This document shows, piece by piece, positions 23,270 to 34,500 of a stretch of DNA of 64,000 nt. The position numbers were made by a program, and so were the translations under genes. The stretch lies in contig NW_026570293.1 in NCBI RefSeq assembly GCF_019649055.1, forward strand, positions 434,001-498,000, read 5' to 3'. A model generated the notes under the pieces. It searched no databases. It had not been told where the DNA came from and was given only the letters and a program-made list of their open reading frames with translations. Each line of letters begins with the position of its first letter. Position 1 is the stretch's first letter. This DNA comes from Paramacrobiotus metropolitanus (lineage: Eukaryota > Tardigrada > Eutardigrada > Parachela > Macrobiotidae).

Positions 23270-23860
23270 GTGCCGTTTCAAATAAATTAGCAAAGTCTGA
23301 TGCTTGTGCCTTGTTGTTTCAGTTTTTATACGCTCTTGCTCAGCTGTCGCTGCCCGCCTTCCGTTAAATGCTACCGTGTGCGTTAAGATTATCGACTCGA
23401 ATTTCGCCTGAAACTTAACTGTTCTGGAAAAATTCCCAGGTGCCCAAATATGACTGACAACATAAATGGTAGTTTGACGACAATCAAGTGCCTTTTTTCT
23501 GTTCACTTAGAACGTGGATTAGGCTCCAGTTGTCGCCTGAGGGCACAAATGGACGTACGAAGCTTTTCCCGGTGTCATTAATTTTATGTGATAAACAGAC
23601 TTAATTACCGTACTTTCACGTAGTTTGCCCTGATCGCAAGTGCGGTGCGTTATGCTGTCTTCCAGCACTTGGAACTTTTCCGCCAAACGTTATTGCCGAC
23701 TTCGTTCTGACTCGTTTAGAATTTTGCCTGCAAACATGTCTGTTCTTATATTATGCACGTCTTTGATGCCAGCTTGACTCATCCAGGCTCTTAATCGTTT
23801 GCTTTACCATAAATTACGTTCAGCAAAACAACATTAGCAGAAAACAATCTGCATGGGATT
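23270..23860. repeat. Duplicated upstream block of TIL copy 1
   Basis: Shares long aligned stretches (TTTATACGCTCTTGCTCAG, AATTCCCAGGTGCC, CTTAATTACC, TTTGACTCGTTTAGAATTTTGCC and CCAGGCTC followed by TAATCG) with 26840-27169 plus 28917-29260, 33950-34500 and 50700-51250. It lies 5' of the TIL start in each case, so it probably holds the promoter of this gene family. Confidence 0.7.
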
Positions 23861-24359
23861 TTAAACATGGCTGAACATTCAACAATTCCTGTCGGGCCCA
23901 AGAATTTAGAGAAAACAGGCGGATAATAAAGCGGCTTTAAAACACGACGGAGAACGTAAGTTTAGCACATGCAACCAGAACGGTACATTTTATCCAACAG
24001 TTTATTCAGCTTCTTGTTCAAAGATTCTGTCGGCAGAAAATTCTGTGGCGTTCTGACCTTTGCCTCTTTCAAGTATCCCTATACTTTTCTAGTGAACACA
24101 TTCGGGGTACATAAAAGATGCAGCAGTGATGGAATGGGTACGGCAGTGATTAAAAGTAGTATTTTTACAGCGTACTATGACATATCTATATTTGTACATA
24201 AAGTTGTACATGAAGGACATAAGGATACTGGGGACACAATCATACAAGTCAAAACACAAGCCCGGAAATATTCAACGAGTAGGAATCGTGCCATAAGTGT
24301 AGACTGATCGGAAGCAGTATTCATATTGCACAGTGAGCACACTGAAGCCTCGAGTTTTA

Positions 24360-24552
24360 GCGCTCGATGAATGTAAGCTTCGATCCGCAGCCATGCTGTG
24401 TCTTCAGTCTTCGTGGATTGGAACAGCAGGATACAATTAAGTAGGTTTTCTTAATATTGTGCGCTCGATGAATGTAACTTCAATCCGCAGCTACGTAAGC
24501 TGTTTTTCCAGTCTTTGTGGATTGGGATAGCAAGATACAATTAAATAGGTCT
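24360..24552 (+). repeat. Tandem duplication of a roughly 100-bp segment
   Basis: Two copies of GCGCTCGATGAATGTAA, then CCGCAGC, CAGTCTT, GTGGATTGG, then ATACAATTAA (24360-24448 and 24460-24548). A single copy is found at 29437-29520 beside the intact membrane protein gene, so the extra copy arose locally. Confidence 0.65.
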
Positions 24553-24564
24553 TGATTCTGAGCG

Positions 24565-24690
24565 CACTGTACATTGAGTGGCAACTGATTCCAGCAGCTT
24601 TATCTTAGCTTCATAAGCCCTGAAACTGGATAACGGCCCCTTTATGTCCGGTGTCGTATTATGGGAGGCTGTCCATTTGCATTTTGCGAT
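24565..24690 (-). pseudogene. Short 3' fragment of the membrane protein gene
   Basis: The minus frame reads WTASHNTTPDIKGPLSSF, then RAYEAKIKLLESVATQ, matching the C-terminus of the gene at 29516-31303 (WTAANNTTPDIQGPLSGF). Nothing upstream of it is preserved. A second truncated copy within the duplicated blocks. Confidence 0.7.
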
Positions 24691-24899
24691 ACCAGAAATG
24701 CAAAATAATATATGTCCGGCCCTTTATGTCCGGTGCAATATGTACACGCTAAATGCTATATTACATTTGAACTTAAGTAACCAGTTTAGAACAAGTAAAA
24801 TAATTCTTCTAGCTCTCTAGAACACTGAACCGTCCTTACAAATATTGCTTAGCAGATTACGTACAGGGAGATTGAAGTTTATGCTACACAATAAATTCG

Positions 24900-25780
24900 A
24901 ACAGCATCAATCAGCAATAAAACCTTTACAACATTGGAACAGACGAAATTCCATGAAGCGACATAGCCACTCAGTGGCTCGGGTGCGCCGTACCAAGAAT
25001 GCTCTATGATCTATCCAAGTGCCGCACCGGCTTTTGGACCGGTGCGGTTGGCCCGCGTGGTCATGCAGGAAATAGATTTCGTCGTGTCCACCCTAGATCC
25101 ACAAACGCCGGGTATGTAATTCTTGCTCCAGGCATATGCAACTATAGTTGTTTTACAGGAAAAATGCTTACTATTAGAATGGCCGTCCGCCAGTTCAAGA
25201 TCTGCGACGGTGTACTCCGCGCTGTTGAAATTCTTTCAAATCCTTCAAACGTTTGCGACGGCACAATCAGCACATAAATCTTGTATGTAGAGAATCTCAA
25301 GGCACAACACTTATGAAAAACCGCAAAAATGATTTTTGAGTTAACCAAAACCCGGCGTAGTTCACGAACGTCGAAAAAATTTAAACCATTATGATTATGA
25401 GACATTAAAAAGAACATGCGTTCTGTAAATTCAGGAAACTCACAATAACAGGCGCATATTTGTCGAACTTCCGGCAGTACTGCGAAGGCGACAACATATA
25501 TAAGCGGTCGCAGTTTCAAACGAAGATGTGTGCATAAGTGTTGCAATTATATTATTCAAATACTGTAGGGTTGTATGCTTGTGGCGTATTATCACACGCT
25601 GTATGTACAACTTGCATCTTTTCTTATACCTTTCGGTTTACCGGCAACCGATCGTAACATCTGTCATACTTATGCATTTATAGAAATTCCTGAAAATATG
25701 GATTCAGTGCATTAAGTTATAAACGCCGCGTTTATAATTTAATTGCGCGTTAAAAATGCGTAATTAAATTGAACAATTGT
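24900..25780. repeat. Segmental duplication partner of 31950-32190
   Basis: Short matching anchors (GCGACATAGCCACTCAGTGGC with GCGACATTGCCACTCAATGGC; ATGCATTTATAGAAATTCCTGAAAAT with ATGCATTTATAGAAATTCGTGAAAAT) occur in the same order before TIL copies 2 and 3. No gene is recognised in this stretch. Confidence 0.5.
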
Positions 25781-25789
25781 GCTTGTAGC

Positions 25790-25988
25790 TAATGCTCCCG
25801 ACATTTCACGTTACTGTGTAACTCTTGAATTTCAGCTACGCTTCTTTTATTCTTCATATTGCAGAGCAAAATATATTCACGTTGTACCAAGACGCAACCG
25901 AAATTTTGTGATACAGATAATTTATGCCGGCCAGTGTCGTTACCATGAGAAACGCTGCGTTGCCTCGTTGGATTACGAAGCCTTCTAC
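25790..25988 (-). mobile_element. Retroelement tail remnant abutting the TIL copy 2 stop
   Basis: The minus strand reads FVIQRGNAAFLMVT followed by an untranslated tail also present at 32190-32385 (AAATTTCGGTTGCG, AAGAATAAA, AAGAAGC). The motif IQRGNAA marks the C-terminus of retroelement proteins found at five other places in the window. It begins within about 10 bp of the TIL copy 2 stop codon. Confidence 0.5.
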
Positions 25989-25990
25989 AT

Positions 25991-26735
25991 CTATCGGCCC
26001 GGGCAAACTGAATTTGGCTGGCAGACGCGCAAAAATCCGGCGCGAACATATCCTGGCGGGCACACGCATACGGGTGTGCAGGAAGTGGAACATCTGGGCT
26101 TCGGGTTGTCGCAGGTTGGTTCGCATAATGCACACGCGCGTGTTTCACCGCAAGGGCAGCCCACACGGGTGGATGGGAGACACCGAGACTGCTGCTCTGC
26201 CATCATAATCTGGATAAGTCCCATAGCCATGCTGAAAAGATTTAGAAGTTCGTATTAGAAACGCAGTGCATGAAGCATAAAGTTACTGCTAGTTTTTGAT
26301 AATTTACTCCTCCATGATGTCTTCCAAACTACCAAACCAACACGGGAGCAAATTTAGCTCATATTTTAGCAGTTTTCGAAGGGAGTGCCACCCCTCGACT
26401 TTTGACTTGTGGATATATGCACAACTCAAAGGTGTGATATCCGTAAACTGCTGGGACGCGTTTCTTAACTAAATGGCTGCACTTGCTCCTTGAAGCATCA
26501 TATCATTTGAGCGCAATGCTGGATGGACGAGCAGAATGCATGCTTACCGGGTTTCGGTACGGTTTCCGACGGATTCTGTGCGATTACCGACGGACTCGGT
26601 AAGGTTCTTCTCGTTAATGATGCCTTCCGCTGGCTTCGCGACGGACGCGGTACGGCTCTGCGCGCTAGCGATGCCACTAACCGCGAGCAAGATCGCCGCA
26701 CTGCCGATGACAGCGATCGTTATCGTGGATTCCAC
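25991..26735 (-). CDS. TIL-domain secreted protein, copy 2 (short form)
   Basis: Likely a secreted cysteine-rich protein; TIL domains are typical of serine protease inhibitors, but the target is unknown. Exons 26735-26548 and 26231-25991 join in phase 2 to give 142 residues. Signal peptide MESTITIAVIGSAAILLAVSG; then a Ser/Thr/Asn region with GNRTESVGNRTE repeats (N-glycosylation sites); then the TIL domain from VGCPCGETRACALC to QPNSVCPGR with the usual ten cysteines. It lacks the proline-rich tail ending in DRYCMMVQPG found in copies 3 and 4: the stop (CCGGGCCGATAG) falls where a retroelement tail begins. Probably functional as a shortened form. Confidence 0.8.
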
Positions 26736-26839
26736 TGCAGCGGCTTATACGCGTGATTTTTTTGTCAGAGAAAAAGTCGGAAATTAACAGTTAAAAACAG
26801 CAAATGCACTATGTTGGATGCGAGCTTGCTGTCTCAAAT

Positions 26840-27169
26840 AAATCAGCGAAGTTGCATGTTTGTAGCTTTTATACGCTCTTGCTCAGTCTGCGACGCTGTC
26901 AAAGCCCGTCTTCCGTGAAGTGCTGCCATGTCTGGTAAATTATCGAATCGGATTTGCCTGAAACTTAAGTGCTGCAGAAGAATTCCCAGGTGCCAAACTA
27001 TGAACTGATAAAATTAATGGTAACTTAACGACAGTCAGCTGCCTATTTTCCTATTCGCTTACAACCGCAAGTAGGCTGAAATTGTCGCCTGAGGATGCCG
27101 ATGTACATACGCAGCTGCTCCGAACTTCCAGGTGTCATTGATTTTGTGTTATAAGCTGTTACTTACTTA
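26840..27169. repeat. Duplicated upstream block of TIL copy 2, proximal half
   Basis: Aligns with 23270-23600 and 33950-34260. It is interrupted at 27169 by the Harbinger-like insertion; the alignment resumes at 28917. Confidence 0.7.
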
Positions 27170-28916
27170 GGCCGAATTCACGCTGACTTCTATCTATCCA
27201 TTTTCTATGGAAGCGCCGCCCAAAACGGCCGATTTTTTAGCAGTATGCGTGAACGCGGCGCGCTTTACTAAATAGATACCTAAATAGGGAGCAGGATTGC
27301 GTTCACACAGACACCTTTGAATAGGTGCAATAAAAGTTATTGTTTAGGCGCCTGCGATAGTCAGTCGAGTTTGCGTGAACACACGCTGCCTATCTGTACT
27401 TATAAGTATAGTTCAAAATACGAGTACATAAACAAAACGCCGAACTAAAATCGAATAAAATCACAGAATGGTAATTATTTTTACATTGTTACTGTTACGA
27501 AGATCGATTATTTAGTAGACTGTAGGACAAAATACGTATAATACTTAACACTTACGGTTCCGTGTGCTTCATAAATTTAATCGAACTAGCATACTGTATA
27601 ATAAAAGTTGCATTTCCAGTATTTCGGTTCTTTGGGTGCCATTTGTTTGCTACCTGGCTTACAATAAAAATTATTGAATGTATTTTCAAGTCAGCGCTTC
27701 AAAAGTGGGCAAAAGCTGAAATCAGTTTTCCAGGTTTAAAAAATGGCGCATCACACAAGACACCAGATATTATTACAGTAAGAGTACTCGTATTTCTATT
27801 TACCCGACAAAAGTCTATCCAGTTGGTTCATTAGTTATTCGGCTTGCCATACGCCTAATATCGGCTCACCATAATGCAGCGCTCAACCGCCTGGAGCGGC
27901 TATTCGCTACCGTCACAGCGGGCGGATGCGTATAACGCCGCCTACTGCTACCGCGGGCGGTTGCCAGTTGCCGATACAGCGGGCGGGTGCCTACTACACA
28001 GCTGATAATACGTTAACTCTCCGCATAGTGTAATCACAGCTTTAATACAATTATTTTGTAATACTCGTTTTAAAAAAAAATTGTTAGAAGGCACGGTCTG
28101 TACTCTGTACACGTATTATGATCGCTGTATAAATCAGTAAAAGTGTAACACATAATAAGGCAATAAAAAAATTTGAAGGAGTTTTTTTACTTTAAAGTAC
28201 AAAAGCTTGTTTCTAATTTTTCAGGGTGTTAGCACAGTTCAAATTTCCATCGTCACCAAGCGGCTGGTCATATTAAGCGATATGTTTATAACTGCAGGGG
28301 CAAACTTACCAGTAGCGATATTCTTTCTTAAATTAAATTTTTCTCCCAGTGAAAATGTATTGTTTTTGCAAGCGGTAGAACTGAGATTTTGTAAGCACAC
28401 ATGTGACATGTAGAACAAAGTATTATCGCGTGCATTATAATTATATTAATTAGGACACTGCACTTATTGCAGGTTTGCTTATGCAGCAAACGCACGGTAC
28501 CATTAAAAAAGTGATAGTAGATTGTTAACTTTAAAGTACGGCTGATGTCTGAAATGGTAACTAAAGGCCAGATCAGTGGTATCCTGGATCAAACATTTTG
28601 TAGGTTATTGCACAATGGTGGTGAAAGCATTTCAATCACAAATGCGTGTATATCCGGGACAAATAGGAACCTCGAGTGGTTCCTATTTGTCTTAACCATT
28701 GTATCTACGGAACAAACGAAAAGGTACCTTTTGATAGGAAAGCACTGTTCAGGCCGCACATTGCTATCTACCAATTAAGAGCTAGGTAATTAACGTTAGC
28801 ATAGATGTGCTGCGTGAACGCAAATTTGGGACCTAATGCAATTAGGCGGTTGTCCCCGGTTGAACTCAAATCCCGCTAAGCAATTAAGATAGATAGGTGT
28901 ATGCGTGAATTCAGCC
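27170..28916. mobile_element. PIF/Harbinger-like insertion with TTA target duplication
   Basis: Ends are imperfect inverted repeats (GGCCGAATTCACGC left, GCGTGAATTCAGCC right, extending to CTATCTATC) flanked by TTA at 27167-27169 and 28917-28919. Paralogous empty sites are seen at 23598, 34258 and 51018 (each reading ACTTAATTA), so the insertion is certain. GC-rich subterminal GCGTGAACGC and GCGTTCACAC motifs support a PIF/Harbinger assignment, as do the 3-bp TTA duplication and the GGC start. No transposase motif is recognisable in the small ORFs (27562-27834, 28207-28413), so it is presumably non-autonomous at 1,747 bp. Confidence 0.75.
28658..28691. repeat. Perfect 14-bp stem hairpin inside the Harbinger-like element
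   Basis: GACAAATAGGAACC and GGTTCCTATTTGTC flank a 6-nt loop. It is a DNA palindrome with no poly-U run, so it is not a typical terminator. Confidence 0.7.
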
Positions 28917-29260
28917 TTAATTACCATATTTCCACGTGGTTTGTCCGTGTCGCAAGTGTGGTGCGACATTATGCTGTCTTCCAACCGTTACGAATTTTCC
29001 GTCAAGTGCTATTAGCTTCTTTGTTTTGACTCGTTCACAATTTTGCCGGCATATGGATTTGTTCTTATAATTGTAACCCATTGATGCCCACTTGACACAT
29101 CCAGGCTCTTAATCGATTGCTTAATTCTTTAACGTTTAAATTCAAATCATTTTACGTAGTATTACGCGAATGCATATTTTGTTATGTTGATGGCCTTTTG
29201 CCCAATAAAGAACTTTACATTGCTTAATCATAAATCACGTCAAGCAAGTCATGCAGTACT
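28917..29260. repeat. Duplicated upstream block of TIL copy 2, distal half
   Basis: Continues the homology to the other TIL upstream blocks (TTAATTACCATATTTCCACG, TGCTGTCTTCCAAC, AACTCGTTCACAATTTTGCC) beyond the insertion. Confidence 0.65.
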
Positions 29261-29515
29261 TGTAGCTGAACACGTATCCTTCCATACGGATCAGACGAAC
29301 ACAAATTTCTCGCGTTATGTGCCAAAACAAATTGTACCTTCCACATTCGGCGGCTCAGTGTTAAATGAAGCACGTAGTATTGTAGAGTATATACTATATA
29401 CTGCATGATCGAGAGCAGACTGAAGTGTGGAGTTCGTCTTGAGCGCTCGATGAATGTAAGCTTCCGCAGGCGTGCAGTTTCTCCAGTCATCATGGAATGG
29501 GATAGCAGGGCACAA

Positions 29516-31303
29516 TTAATTTGGTCTTCTTAATTTAAAACGCATTGCACGTTGAGTGGCTACTGACTCGAGCAGCTTTAGTTTAGCTTCATAAGCCTTG
29601 AAACCGGATAACGGACCCTGTATGTCCGGTGTCGTATTATTGGCGGCAGTCCATTGAATGTACCAGGAATGCAATATCCCCTTCTGCCAGGTATATGACA
29701 AATATAGACCGCAGTTTGTCAACAGAACGTGCAGTGGTTCGATCCAGATGGCGGGTATCAGATAGTGCAGGGATGGCGTGATGTCGCACTTCCGCGCAGA
29801 CTCCGAACCATCGTCATAATAGAAAATTGTATTCAAATACCCTACGAAGAACAAGTGCACCGCGGGAAACATCGTGTATACAACTACCATGGTGGCTCGG
29901 AAACGTCCAAAGAATTTCGACGTCGCGTGATAGCACTTGGTTACGTGGCCCATGTCTGATGGCGAAAGGTCGTGGCCCGAAGATGCGGCACGTAGCCAGC
30001 GCTGGGTTTGAACGGCGCACTTGATCATTGCAATGGAACTCCCCAGAGGCCAGGCTGTATAGGTTAGTAAAGCAATAATTCCAGGTATCGCAAATAACAA
30101 CACCAGGACACACCAGTCCACTGCCGAATGCGGCTGAAAACAAAGTCGTACAGCATAAAGATAATTTGCCATACTTCGACGTTTTTCGTTCTCTGGACAT
30201 TTTCACAATCTCGGTGCGCGTACCGGAAACCGAAGACGCGGAAGTCCTTTTTCCCACGATTTCTTTTGGAAATACTTTTTGAAAATTTCAATTAATTTAG
30301 CTGTACGTGGGTTTTGGTTTTATGCATCGACCCCAGCGCGATCGTCTCCCTCCCTTTTTTCCACAGTAATATAGCGTCAACTTATCGCAACCGAAAAAAA
30401 ATAATGTTTATTTCCATCTCTATGTCTCTTAATGTTACTGCATCTGATCAGTAGTATCCGTTTGGTTGATGTGTTTGTGTTTTGCTGAAGAATGCTTTGT
30501 GTTTTGTTTTGCGATCTTGTACTTGCGATTGTTGTACTCCAATGTCGTTTCACGACTGTTGTCTGTAGCCTAGAGGGGGCTAATGCTCCGTGCAAAGGAC
30601 AATAAACTTCCATTATTATTATGTGGCTTCACAAGATCAAAACTTTTCAAAACTTGATTAAGTGATGATTAGTGTTTTTATTCCAGCTTGTAGACGAGAT
30701 TAATAAAAATTACCAAGTTTTCCTATGTGCAACAACGAAGAGAATAACATAATAATCTGGTGTCCGGTACGCGAATTCATACGGCATTGCCAAAATGTCC
30801 GGAATGTGAAAAACGTCGAACTATTATTTTACGAATAAACTGCTGTCCTGACTAAACAAATTGGGTTATCCTTAATTTGCACTTGTAAGAGCAAAAAGCT
30901 TGCTTATCTAAATGCAATGTATACTTTCACATATGTTTGTGGTTTCGAACTTGAACAATGAACAGTCAAACTCAAAAGCAACGCTTACCAGTTCGCCATT
31001 CCATCCTGGCGATGACATATAATACTTTTTAAAAAAGGGAATTAGTACGTAGAATCTTAAAACTGACAGAGTAGCCAACAGGAATGCGACAAAACTCAGA
31101 AGAATAACACAATTCCATTCTTGGAAAACGGCGCAGAGGCGCCCAGATGTGTTGCGAACCCACGACAGTATGGTCTTCTTGGGATTTGTCCTTTTCTCAA
31201 CATCGGTTATGCGGATAGTGGCGTCCATAGCGGGAAAAACTATAAACTGGCTTTCGAGAAAAATCCAACGGAAAATACTTAAGAAGGTTTGTCCAAAATG
31301 CAC
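29516..31303 (-). CDS. Multi-pass membrane protein of unknown family
   Basis: Two exons, 31303-30989 and 30133-29516, join in phase 0 (donor GTAAGC, acceptor TTTTCAG) to give 310 residues. The start may instead be the Met at 31228 (MDATIRITD). Hydrophobic segments lie at about residues 60-85 (VILLSFVAFLLATLSVL), 111-135 (CVLVLLFAIPGIIALL), 170-195 (FPAVHLFFVGYLNTIFYY) and 215-240 (LIPAIWIEPLHVLL). The cytosolic or lumenal tail is basic. The intron carries a TA-flanked MITE. Two broken 3' copies lie at 21905-22235 and 24565-24690. I recognise no family; a receptor-like or small transporter role cannot be distinguished. Confidence 0.6.
30175..30826. mobile_element. MITE with 65-bp inverted repeats inside an intron
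   Basis: Left end CTTCGACGTTTTTCG, then CTGGACATTTTCACAATCTCG and GTACCGGA (30175-30237); right end GTCCGGTACGCG, then CCAAAATGTCCGGAATGTG and AAAAACGTCGAAC (30757-30826). Both are flanked by TA. Inverted ends and TA duplication point to a Tc1/mariner-type MITE. About 650 bp with no transposase. Confidence 0.65.
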
Positions 31304-32190
31304 GTATAATATGACTACGATTCAATTAAAAAGCAAAGTGCCCAGTGCCATCATTTACGTTATAACAGTACATAGATGTGTAAAAATACATGCAATCGCA
31401 GATATGTAAATTCTACAACAGTAATTGTCAATAATGAGTGCGGTTGAAAATATTTTAGAATCTGACAAGATACATCGTGCGAAATCAACGTGTTTAAATT
31501 TGCATAGGAAATACAATATTCCCTAAAGTTAACTGCCCTAGCTGGATGCTCCGTTTTCACGCTTAGCTTTATGCAGTTCCTCTCGATCGATAATACGGTA
31601 CATGTACTCGTACAATTTTGCACTGTACACTGTGTACAGCATATCTGGGCAGCGCCGCGCTCTACCAGTAAAGAATGCATTCTAGACCATTGCCGTTGCT
31701 CTGAAATCTCACTGACCTCAGTTCGCCCAGATAGCATGGAAGCTTGATCCTCCTTGCAAGGAGATACTGGACACTTAGTACACAAATATTGCTTAATTAG
31801 CTTGTTAAAGTATTTTGTATTACTAAATTTACTCATTAGGCATGATCACCTTTACAATTTTCTCGTGTTTGATAGTGCAACATTTACAGTACATCTACTC
31901 GTAGTCGTGAGCCTTTGCCTGCAACAAGGACCGGTATGCTTCATAATATGTTCGAATAACATCAAGCAGCGCGCGGTACAACGTTCACAGTACTGGAAGG
32001 GGCGAACTTCCAGTAAGCGACATTGCCACTCAATGGCCGTCTGTCGACAGAGTATATTTCCGGTGCAACATACCCGATGAGAACACATGCCGCACCGGAT
32101 GTGTCATATGCATTTATAGAAATTCGTGAAAATCTTCTTCCGTTACACATAGGTTCGGTAATATGTAATCAAACTGAAAACTTGTGCAAT
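31304..32190. other. Spacer upstream of the membrane protein gene
   Basis: No gene recognised. The upper part shows short anchors shared with 24900-25700. Any promoter of the membrane protein gene should lie at the lower end. Confidence 0.35.
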
Positions 32191-32385
32191 TGTAGCTAAT
32201 GTGCCCGACAGTTCAGGTTTCAGTGTAACGTTTGAAGCTTCTTTATTCTTCATAATGCAAAAAAGAAGTTTACTCTGTACCAAAGTCGCAACCGAAATTT
32301 TGTAATACAGATAATCTGTGTTGATCAGTGCCGTTCTCATGATAGATGCCGCGTTGCATCGTTGGATTTCGAAGTTTTGTTCATT
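32190..32385 (-). mobile_element. Retroelement tail remnant (copy of 25790-25988)
   Basis: The minus frame reads FEIQRCNAASIMRT, followed by the same 3' untranslated tail (AAAATTTCGGTTGCG, AAGAATAAAGAAGC). The Gly of the RGNAA motif is replaced by Cys, a sign of decay. Confidence 0.5.
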
Positions 32386-32520
32386 TATCGACCCGCATGC
32401 GCATGGCCCACTGCATCTCTTCAACCCACGATAGATCGCTCCCAGCCAGCAGCGCGGAAAGGAATTTGTCAGCGAGAACCAGTCTTCCGCTGATTTTTTT
32501 CATTTTCAATTTCCCATACA
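32380..32520 (+). pseudogene. Orphan exon-5 remnant of the Cys/Thr-rich gene family
   Basis: CCCACGATAGATCGCTCCCAGCCAGCAGCGCGGAAAGG aligns in two blocks with exon 5 of the gene at 46133 (48300-48360), including about 60 bp of following intron (TCAGCGAGAACCAGT). The donor GT is changed to GA. Only this exon is found here, beside TIL copy 3, so it was carried by a rearrangement. Confidence 0.6.
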
Positions 32521-32874
32521 TGTCATGACTCATCACGTATTACTATTATTCCGCGCTACGCCAGGGTTAAACAAAGAAAAGAATTTTTAGGGAAAATGAA
32601 CTCAAACCCCCGAAAATTCTTTCAAGCTTAAAACGAAATGTCCACTTTAAAGGTCAGATGTATTTCTGATCAAAACTGAGACCTTACACATAAAATGTTT
32701 TTGAAGAAAACACGAATTTGGGGTAAAAACGACAAAGGAACTGGTTTACTTCCTGAACATAAACAATTCTGTTCTTTTAAATCCCTTCTCTCTTTGTTAA
32801 TTTCGAAAGGCTCAGAACTCGCGAAGTTGTAATCTACGCGGGAAACGTGAGTGCAAGCAAAAAACTTTAAGGTT

Positions 32875-33834
32875 CTATTTCCAAAATGTCCAAGGGGCCC
32901 CAGGTTGGACCATCATGCAGTATCGGTCACAGTAGGGGGTGGTGGTGGGCTTCAGAGTGGGCGGCCGGACTGTGACCGGCGGTTTCGGTGTTGGCGGCGG
33001 CGGGCAAATTGACACCGGCTGGCAGCCATTGGTGGCGGTGCGAACTTTTCCTGGCAGGCACACGCATCCGGGTTTGCAGGAGGCGGGACATTTGGGATTG
33101 CGGTTGCTGCAGGTCGGGTCGCATAAGGCACATTTGCCGCGTGTTTCACCGCAAGGGCAGCCCACACGGAGGGATTCCTCCCATTCGGGACAGAAAGGCT
33201 GAGAGAACGGGGGTACCATGCTGTTGAATAACTGGGAAAGCGTCTGCGTCGCGCTGAAAAGATTAAGGAGTTCGTACTGGGAAACGCAGTGAACGAAGTA
33301 TGAAGTAACTGCTAGTTTGTTGTTGAATTTCTCCTCGATGGTGTCTGACAAAATAAGTGACTAACTTGTGAATACATTGAAGTTATATTTTAGCGGCCGT
33401 CGTAAGGAATGCCGCCACTTTACTCTTGACTTGTGGTGTGACACACAATGAAACATCTTAGTGTGTTGTCACTGTGAAATCCTTAAAGTGCAGGGATAAT
33501 TGACTACGTAGTTTTCTTAATTAAACGTTTGTTAATTGAATAGCCACCTTAGCTTGCTGAAGCTTTACTTTATTCTTAACGAAATACTGCTGGAACGGCA
33601 GGACTAGCAAAATGCAAAACGTACTTACGCCCGGCCTGTCGTTGGCATCCCGGCGGTTTGGGTGCGGTTTCCGACTGATTCGGTGCGATTATTGGCGGAT
33701 GCGGTACGGTTCAGCTCGCCGATGATGCCTTCCGCTGGCTTCGCAACGGAAGCGGTACGGTTCTGCGCGTTAGCGATGCCACCAAGTAAGATCACCGCGC
33801 TGCCGATGACAGCGATCGCTACTGTGGATTCCAT
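32875..33834 (-). CDS. TIL-domain secreted protein, copy 3
   Basis: Secreted cysteine-rich protein, probably a protease inhibitor type by its TIL domain. Exons 33834-33629 and 33253-32875 join in phase 2 and give 194 residues. Signal peptide MESTVAIAVIGSAVILLGG (cleavage near NAQ), an Asn-Arg-Thr-rich spacer (NRTASANNRTESVGNRTQ), a linker, then the TIL domain (VGCPCGETRGKCALC to CQPVSICPP). A Pro/Thr-rich segment follows (KPPVTVRPPTLKPTTT), then a short Cys pair PYCDRYCMMVQPG. The start is chosen at the conserved MEST signal peptide rather than the in-frame upstream extension. The final motif is shared exactly with copy 4 and may be a distinct structural tag. Confidence 0.85.
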
Positions 33835-33949
33835 TGGCAGCGGCTTATGCGCGTGATTCTTTTGTCCAATGAGAAAATTGGCGAAGTAACTGTTTATAAC
33901 AGCAAATGCAATATGTTGACTGCGAGCTTGCTGTCTCAAATAAATCAGC

Positions 33950-34500
33950 CAAGTCTCATGTTTGTAGCTTTTATACGCTTTTGCTCGGTCTGCGACGCTG
34001 TCAACGCCCGTCTACCGCCAAGTGCTGCCATGTCTGGTAAATTATCGACTCGAGTTTTGCCCAAAACTTAACTGCTGCAGAAGAATTCCCAGGTGCCAAA
34101 ATATGACTGACAAATTAATGGTAATTTAACGACAGTCAACTGCCTTTTTTCCTATTCGCTTTCAACGTTACATAGGCTCAAATCGTCGCCTAAGGATGCC
34201 GATGTATGTATGAACCTGTTCAAATTTCCGAGTGTCATTAAGTTTATGTTACAAACAGCTACTTAATTATCATATTTCCACGTGATGTGTTCGTGTCACA
34301 AGTGGGGTGCATTGTGCTGTCTTCCAACAGTTACGACTTTTTCGTCAGATGTTATTGACTTCTTTGTTTTGACTCGTTTAGAATTTTGCCGACATATGTA
34401 TCCGTTCTTATAATTGTAACCAACTTGACAAATTGATACATCCAGGCTCGTAATCGATTGCTGACAATGAGCCATAAATCACGTCAAGCAAGTAAGCTGC
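33950..34500. repeat. Duplicated upstream block of TIL copy 3
   Basis: Collinear with the blocks at 23270 and 50700; it contains an uninterrupted version of the Harbinger target site (CTACTTAATTATC at about 34255). Probable promoter-bearing unit of the TIL family. Confidence 0.65.

Noticed and set aside
27562-28413. Small ORFs in the Harbinger-like element as transposase remains
   Set aside because: No DDE or Myb/SANT-like motif could be seen; left as non-coding.
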